Assembly (NCBI RefSeq): GCF_009935845.1
Contig: NZ_QWEK01000006.1
Location: 1-64,000 of the forward strand
Reading direction: 5' to 3'
Length of the DNA stretch: 64,000 nucleotides
Source: Pseudoflavonifractor sp. 524-17
Lineage (GTDB): Bacteria; Bacillota; Clostridia; Oscillospirales; Oscillospiraceae
Shown here: positions 59,706-64,000 of the stretch, in pieces
How the letters are laid out: each line of letters begins with the position of its first letter
How positions within the stretch are numbered: the stretch's first letter is position 1
Notes under the pieces: generated by a model
What the model was told of the DNA's origin: nothing
Seen by the model: only the letters and a program-made list of their open reading frames with translations
Database searches by the model: none
Position numbers and translations under genes: made by a program

Positions 59706-61949
59706 ATGATTACAATCCAGCGTTCTGGCGCCTATTACAAGGACGGCGCGTTTCTCGCCCAGGGGGAGGGGGCCGCAGCCTGTCTGCCTGCCCCGGAGCA
59801 GGCCAGACAGGGTACCATGGCGTACCGCATCCTGGCGGCCCACAACACCCTGGAAACCATGGACCGGCTGGCCATCCGCTTTGACGCCATGGCCTCCCAC
59901 GACATTACCTATGTGGGTATCATCCAGACCGCCCGGGCCTCCGGCCTGACAGAGTTCCCCCTGCCCTATGTGCTCACCAACTGCCACAACTCCCTGTGCG
60001 CCGTGGGAGGCACCATCAACGAGGACGACCACGTCTTCGGCCTGTCCGCGGCGAAAAAGTACGGCGGCGAGTTCGTCCCTGCCCACCAGGCGGTGATCCA
60101 CTCCTATATGCGGGAGCGGTACGCCGCCCCCGGCCGGATGATTTTGGGCTCCGACTCCCATACCCGGTACGGCGCCTACGGCACCATGGCCATTGGCGAG
60201 GGCGGCCCTGAGCTGGCCCGCCAGCTGCTGCGCAAGACCTATGACATCGCCTACCCTAAGGTGATTGCCGTCTATCTCACCAACGCCCCCCGCCCTGGTG
60301 TGGGTCCCCAGGACGTGGCCCTGGCCCTCATCGGCGCCACATTTAAAGAGGGCGTGGTGAAAAACGCGGTGATGGAGTTCTTTGGCCCCGGCGTTGCCAG
60401 CCTGTCCATGGACTACCGCTCCGGCATCGACGTGATGACCACCGAGACCGCCTGTCTGTCTTCGGTGTGGACCACGGACAAGCAGACCAAGGCCCACCTG
60501 ACGGCCCTGGGCCGGGGGGAGATGTTCCAGGAGCAGGCCCCCGCCGACGGCGCCTGGTACGACGGAGTTATCCAGGTGGATCTGGCCGGGGTGGAGCCCA
60601 TGATCGCCCTGCCCTTCCATCCTTCCAACACCTACACCATCAAGGAGTTCAAGGCCAATATGGACGATCTGCTCCACCAGGTGGATGTGGCCGCGGCGGA
60701 GCAGCTGGGGGTAAAGAACGCCCCCTCCCTGCGCAGCAAGATCATCAACGACCAGTTCCAGGTGGACCAGGGGGTCATTGCCGGGTGCTCCGGCGGCACC
60801 TATCAGAATCTGGCCCGGGCCGCGGAGATTCTGGACGGCCACTCCATCGGCTTTGACGCGTTCTGGCTGTCCTGCTATCCCGGATCCATGCCCATCAGCC
60901 TGGAGCTGAGCCGGAAGGGCTATACGTCCAGCCTGATGGCGGCGGGGGCGTCCCTGCGCTCCTGCTTCTGCGGGCCCTGCTTCGGGGCGGGGGATGTGCC
61001 GGCCAACGGGGCCTTCTCCATCCGCCACTCCACCCGCAACTTCCCCAACCGGGAGGGATCCAAGCCTGGGGACGGGCAGATTTCCTATGTGGCCCTGATG
61101 GACGCCCGGAGCATCGCCGCCACCGCCCTCATCGGCGGCGTCCTTACCGGCGCGGACGAGCTGCCGGAGTTCCCCGAGGACCGGTCTGACGAGAACTGGC
61201 TCTACGACGACGCCCCCTACCGGGCCCGGGTATACTACGGCGTGGGCAAGCCCCAGCCCAAGGCCGAGCTGATCTACGGCCCCAACATCGCCGACTGGCC
61301 GGCGCAGATTGCCCTGCCGGAGCATCTCCTCCTCACCGCCGCCGCCGCCATCTACGACCCTGTGACCACCACCGATGAGCTCATCCCCTCCGGGGAGACC
61401 TCCTCCTACCGGTCCAACCCGGTGCGTCTGGCGGAGTTTGCCCTGTCCCGGAAGGATCCCCAGTATGTCCCCCGGGCCAAGAAAATTCTGGCGGCGGAGC
61501 AGCTGCGCCGTCAGGACCCCGCCGCCCCCCAGGTGACGGCGGCCTTGGGCGGACGGGACGGCAGAACCACCGGCCTGGGCTCCTTCGTCATGGCCCTGAA
61601 GCCCGGGGACGGTTCCGCCCGGGAGCAGGCCGCCTCCTGCCAGCGGGTGCTGGGGGGGTGCGCCAACCTGGCGGTGGAGTACGCCACCAAGCGCTACCGC
61701 TCCAACGTGGTCAACTGGGGAATGCTGCCCTTTACAGCCCCGGAGGCGGGGGCGTGGAATCTTCAGCCCGGGGACCAGCTCTACCTGCCCAACATCCGAA
61801 CCGCGCTGGAGGAGGGCCGGGAGGACATCCCGGCAGTGCTCATCCAGAACGGGACGGAGCGGGCGGTCACACTCCATCTCCCCGGCATAACCCGGGAGGA
61901 GCGGGAGATCATCCTGGCGGGCTGCCTGATCAACTACTACGCCGGCTGA
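59706..61949 (+). CDS. Aconitase-family hydratase (YbhJ-like)
   Basis: 747 residues. The iron-sulfur cysteines C361 (AGCSGGTYQNLARAA), C422 and C425 (FCGPCFGAGD) are placed as in aconitase, and GSDSHTRYGAYGTMAIGEGG and HSTRNFPNREGS match its substrate-binding motifs. The swivelling domain 4 follows at the C-terminus. The motifs differ from standard AcnA/AcnB (for example ETACLSSVWTTD), as in the poorly studied YbhJ-type hydratases, so the substrate may not be citrate. AAGGAGG precedes the ATG. No other TCA or amino-acid pathway gene is next to it. Confidence 0.85.
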   Translation: MITIQRSGAYYKDGAFLAQGEGAAACLPAPEQARQGTMAYRILAAHNTLETMDRLAIRFDAMASHDITYVGIIQTARASGLTEFPLPYVLTNCHNSLCAVGGTINEDDHVFGLSAAKKYGGEFVPAHQAVIHSYMRERYAAPGRMILGSDSHTRYGAYGTMAIGEGGPELARQLLRKTYDIAYPKVIAVYLTNAPRPGVGPQDVALALIGATFKEGVVKNAVMEFFGPGVASLSMDYRSGIDVMTTETACLSSVWTTDKQTKAHLTALGRGEMFQEQAPADGAWYDGVIQVDLAGVEPMIALPFHPSNTYTIKEFKANMDDLLHQVDVAAAEQLGVKNAPSLRSKIINDQFQVDQGVIAGCSGGTYQNLARAAEILDGHSIGFDAFWLSCYPGSMPISLELSRKGYTSSLMAAGASLRSCFCGPCFGAGDVPANGAFSIRHSTRNFPNREGSKPGDGQISYVALMDARSIAATALIGGVLTGADELPEFPEDRSDENWLYDDAPYRARVYYGVGKPQPKAELIYGPNIADWPAQIALPEHLLLTAAAAIYDPVTTTDELIPSGETSSYRSNPVRLAEFALSRKDPQYVPRAKKILAAEQLRRQDPAAPQVTAALGGRDGRTTGLGSFVMALKPGDGSAREQAASCQRVLGGCANLAVEYATKRYRSNVVNWGMLPFTAPEAGAWNLQPGDQLYLPNIRTALEEGREDIPAVLIQNGTERAVTLHLPGITREEREIILAGCLINYYAG

Positions 61950-61964
61950 TCCCCGGAATGTTCC

Positions 61965-61996
61965 CACACGGAGAGGACCTGGTTCCTCTCCGTGTG
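61965..61996 (+). other. Hairpin after the aconitase-like gene
   Basis: CACACGGAGAGGA and TCCTCTCCGTGTG form a 13-base-pair stem with a six-base loop, 15 bases past the stop. Only AAAA, no T run, follows; perhaps a partial terminator or an mRNA 3' stabiliser. Confidence 0.45.
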
Positions 61997-62039
61997 CCGC
62001 AAAATTGGGAAAGGATTGTGTTGATGGGAGGAAGCACAG

Positions 62040-62894
62040 ATGAAACGGATTCGCGCTTTTGTCTTTACGCTGCTACTGTGCCTGGCTCTGATGCCGGCGG
62101 CCTCCGCGGATATGGGTCCCAAGCCATCGCTGACCATTCAGGTCAAAAACGCCCCGGAGGGCGTTTATTATCTGGACCTGCTGATCCCGGAGGAGAAGCG
62201 GGGGGACTATGACAATCTGGGGGACCGGGACTATGACGAAACCCTCCTGGCCGGGCTTCGCGGCTGGGAGGGCGAGGGGTGGCATCCCGCCTTTGCCGGC
62301 GGCACCAGGGCCCCGCTGTTTGGGGATCTGGTCCCGGGGGAGGACGGACTCCACCGCTTCGGCTACCATGGCCTTCCGGAGACCTTCCGCGTCGCGGTGT
62401 CCGGGCCGGAGGGAAGCCGGGCCACAGAACAGACCTTCACCCGCGCCGCGTTTTACACCAACCTGGTCTACGACTACGAGAGCAATACCATCGTAAAGGG
62501 GACGGCGGGATGGCAGGCGGTTGCGGTCCAGTTTCTCTTTACCCTCATCCCCACTTTAGTGGTGGAGGGGTTCTTGCTGCTGGCCTTCGGATTCCGGTGG
62601 CGGGAGAACTGGCGGGTCTTTCTGCTGGCCAATCTGGCCACCCAGGCGGGGCTCCATCTGTTTTTACGGGGACAGCTGGTTGGGGCAATATGCAGCTACT
62701 TCCCGTTTTATCTGCTCATCCTCGCCCTTCCGGAGCTGGTCATCCTTCTGGCGGAGACGGCGGTCTATGTCAAGTGCCTCAAGGGGCGGGGCAAAGGCCG
62801 GCGGGCGGCCTATGCCGTCACAGCCAACCTGGCCAGCCTGGCGGCGGGCTTTCTGCCCCTGGGACTCATGGTCCAAGTGCTGATGAGGCTGTGA
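62040..62894 (+). CDS. Hypothetical membrane protein with outside domain
   Basis: 284 residues. A signal peptide (1-23, ending ASA) is followed by an outside domain of about 130 residues (MGPKPSLTIQVKNAPEGVYY, YHGLPETFRVAVSGPEG) and then four membrane segments between about 160 and 280. I recognise the architecture from uncharacterised Firmicute proteins but no function. GGGAGG precedes the ATG. It lies between the hydratase and the alanyl-tRNA editing gene on the same strand. Confidence 0.7.
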   Translation: MKRIRAFVFTLLLCLALMPAASADMGPKPSLTIQVKNAPEGVYYLDLLIPEEKRGDYDNLGDRDYDETLLAGLRGWEGEGWHPAFAGGTRAPLFGDLVPGEDGLHRFGYHGLPETFRVAVSGPEGSRATEQTFTRAAFYTNLVYDYESNTIVKGTAGWQAVAVQFLFTLIPTLVVEGFLLLAFGFRWRENWRVFLLANLATQAGLHLFLRGQLVGAICSYFPFYLLILALPELVILLAETAVYVKCLKGRGKGRRAAYAVTANLASLAAGFLPLGLMVQVLMRL

Positions 62895-62934
62895 ATGCGG
62901 CGTCTGAACTGTGGAGATACAAGGAGGAGAGAAC

Positions 62935-64000
62935 ATGCCAACCCAGCGGATTTACTACGAGGACAGCCACGCCAGGACTTTTGAAGGGGTGGTGACCGCC
63001 TGCGAGCCGGGGAAGGCCGGATACCGGATCGCCCTGGACCGGACCTGCTTCTTCCCGGAGGGCGGGGGGCAGTATGGGGACCGGGGAAGCCTGCGCACGC
63101 CGTCAGGGGAGATAATATCCGTCGCCGACACCCGCGAGCGGGAGGGGGTCATCTGGCACAGCGGGGACAAGCCCCTGCCGGTGGGGAGCCCGGTGACGGG
63201 AGAGCTGGACTGGGAACTGCGCTTTGCCAGAATGCAGTGCCACACCGGGGAGCATATTGTCTCCGGCCTGTTCCACCGGCTGTACGGGCTGGAAAACGTG
63301 GGCTTCCACCTGGGGGACGAAGAGATGACCATCGACCTGAGCGGGGGAGTGACCTGGGCCCAGGCCCAGGAGGTGCAACGCCTGGCTAACCGGGGGGTGG
63401 CGGAGGATGTGCCGGTCTCCTGCGCCGTCCCGCCGCCGGAGGAGCTGGCCCGGCTGGAATACCGGAGCAAGCTGGCCCTGACGGAGAACGTGCGCATTGT
63501 GACCATACCGGGCTACGACGTGTGCGCCTGCTGCGCCCCCCACGTAAAGCGGACGGGGGAGATTGGGCTGATCCATCTGGCGGGGATTCAGAACTGGAAA
63601 GGAGGCGTACGCATCCGGATGCTGTGCGGCAGCCGGGCGGTGGCGGACGTGATGGCCAAGCAGAACCAGATTTCAGCCATCTCCGCCCTCCTCTCCGCCA
63701 AGCAGGAGGGGGCGGCCCAGGCGGTTGAGCGGCTGAGCGGGGCGCTGGAGACAGCCAAGCACCGCGCGGCCCAGCTGGGGAAGGCGCTGGCGGAGCGCAA
63801 GGCGGAGGCTCTGCCCCAAGGGGAGCGGTGTTTGCTTCTCTTCGAAACGCTGGACACCGCCGCCCTGCGTACGCTGGTAAACGCCGCCCTGGACCGGGAT
63901 ACCGGCCTGTGCGCCGCTTTCGCCCCGGAGGGGGACCGGTTCCAATACATCATAGGCAGCGGCCAGACCGATCTGCGGCCTTTGGTGAAGGAGATGAACG
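62935..64000 (+). CDS. Alanyl-tRNA editing protein AlaX-L type (3' truncated by window)
   Basis: 355 codons to the window end, no stop yet. RTCFFPEGGGQYGDRGSL, the zinc motif HTGEHIVSG and CACCAPHVKRTGEIGLI are those of the alanyl-tRNA synthetase editing domain; no aminoacylation domain precedes them. The later coiled helix (QAVERLSGALETAKHRAAQL) and LDRDTGLCAAFAPEGDRFQY fit the C-terminal DHHA1-like part of long AlaX proteins. It would hydrolyse mischarged Ser- or Gly-tRNA-Ala in trans. The ATG has AAGGAGGAGAG upstream, 40 bases after the membrane-protein gene. Confidence 0.88.
   Translation, partial: MPTQRIYYEDSHARTFEGVVTACEPGKAGYRIALDRTCFFPEGGGQYGDRGSLRTPSGEIISVADTREREGVIWHSGDKPLPVGSPVTGELDWELRFARMQCHTGEHIVSGLFHRLYGLENVGFHLGDEEMTIDLSGGVTWAQAQEVQRLANRGVAEDVPVSCAVPPPEELARLEYRSKLALTENVRIVTIPGYDVCACCAPHVKRTGEIGLIHLAGIQNWKGGVRIRMLCGSRAVADVMAKQNQISAISALLSAKQEGAAQAVERLSGALETAKHRAAQLGKALAERKAEALPQGERCLLLFETLDTAALRTLVNAALDRDTGLCAAFAPEGDRFQYIIGSGQTDLRPLVKEMN

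Overview
The window reads as a chromosomal segment of a GC-rich, anaerobic, probably spore-forming and motile clostridium, most likely of the Oscillospirales/Oscillospiraceae (Flavonifractor-like) group. That placement is an inference from the gene content: germination protein YpeB, CsrA, a chemoreceptor, a CsaB-type pyruvyl transferase, clostridial fusion enzymes of tetrapyrrole synthesis, strong AGGAGG ribosome sites and a T-box. No 16S gene is present to settle it. No prophage, integrase, transposase or CRISPR array was seen.

Layout. 1-3.6 kb (minus strand): csrA with a small unknown gene, a MATE exporter and an 8-oxoguanine-deaminase-like amidohydrolase. 3.8-7.5 kb (plus): a purine-nucleoside-type ABC transporter (ATPase and two permeases, no binding protein). 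7.5-8.2 kb: a gene-free palindromic island. 8.2-11.3 kb (minus): typA and dinB. 11.7-20.9 kb (plus): an eight-gene operon for uroporphyrinogen III, siroheme and cobalamin (cbiD, cbiB, cbiL, a hemA-precorrin-2 dehydrogenase fusion, hemC, a cobA-hemD fusion, hemB, hemL). 20.9-26.5 kb: ypeB, a flavodoxin-like reductase, a HAD phosphatase, a PiT phosphate transporter, a PAP2 phosphatase and a DUF4330 protein. 26.7-30.8 kb: a glycosyltransferase-CsaB fusion, a second glycosyltransferase and a frameshifted PD-(D/E)XK nuclease. 30.8-31.1 kb: a structured non-coding RNA candidate on the minus strand. 31.1-34.5 kb: DUF1292 and a class A penicillin-binding protein. 34.7-38.9 kb: potABCD behind a canonical promoter and an attenuator-like leader. 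39-40.2 kb: a graveyard of gene fragments. 40.3-42 kb: a chemoreceptor with a zinc-binding CZB-like sensor.

42.2-53.8 kb is the most interesting stretch: a PatB/MalY-type C-S lyase, a complete oligopeptide-type ABC transporter with an M20 deacylase inside it, then a double-cubane-cluster reductase, its ATP-driven activator, a DUF3343 protein and a cysteine-desulfurase-like enzyme, with overlapping start and stop codons. I infer import and dismantling of an acylated or peptidyl sulfur compound (for example cysteine S-conjugates), coupled to a low-potential reduction.

53.9-54.4 kb holds five tRNA genes (Val, Asp, Phe, Gly, Cys) behind one promoter on the minus strand. 55-57.5 kb is a cysteine T-box controlling cysE-cysS. 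57.7-64 kb has a secreted amidase, an aconitase-family hydratase, a small membrane protein and a truncated alanyl-tRNA editing protein. Three copies of a dispersed repeat with terminal inverted repeats lie directly at stop codons (23.2, 43.4 and 55.0 kb).
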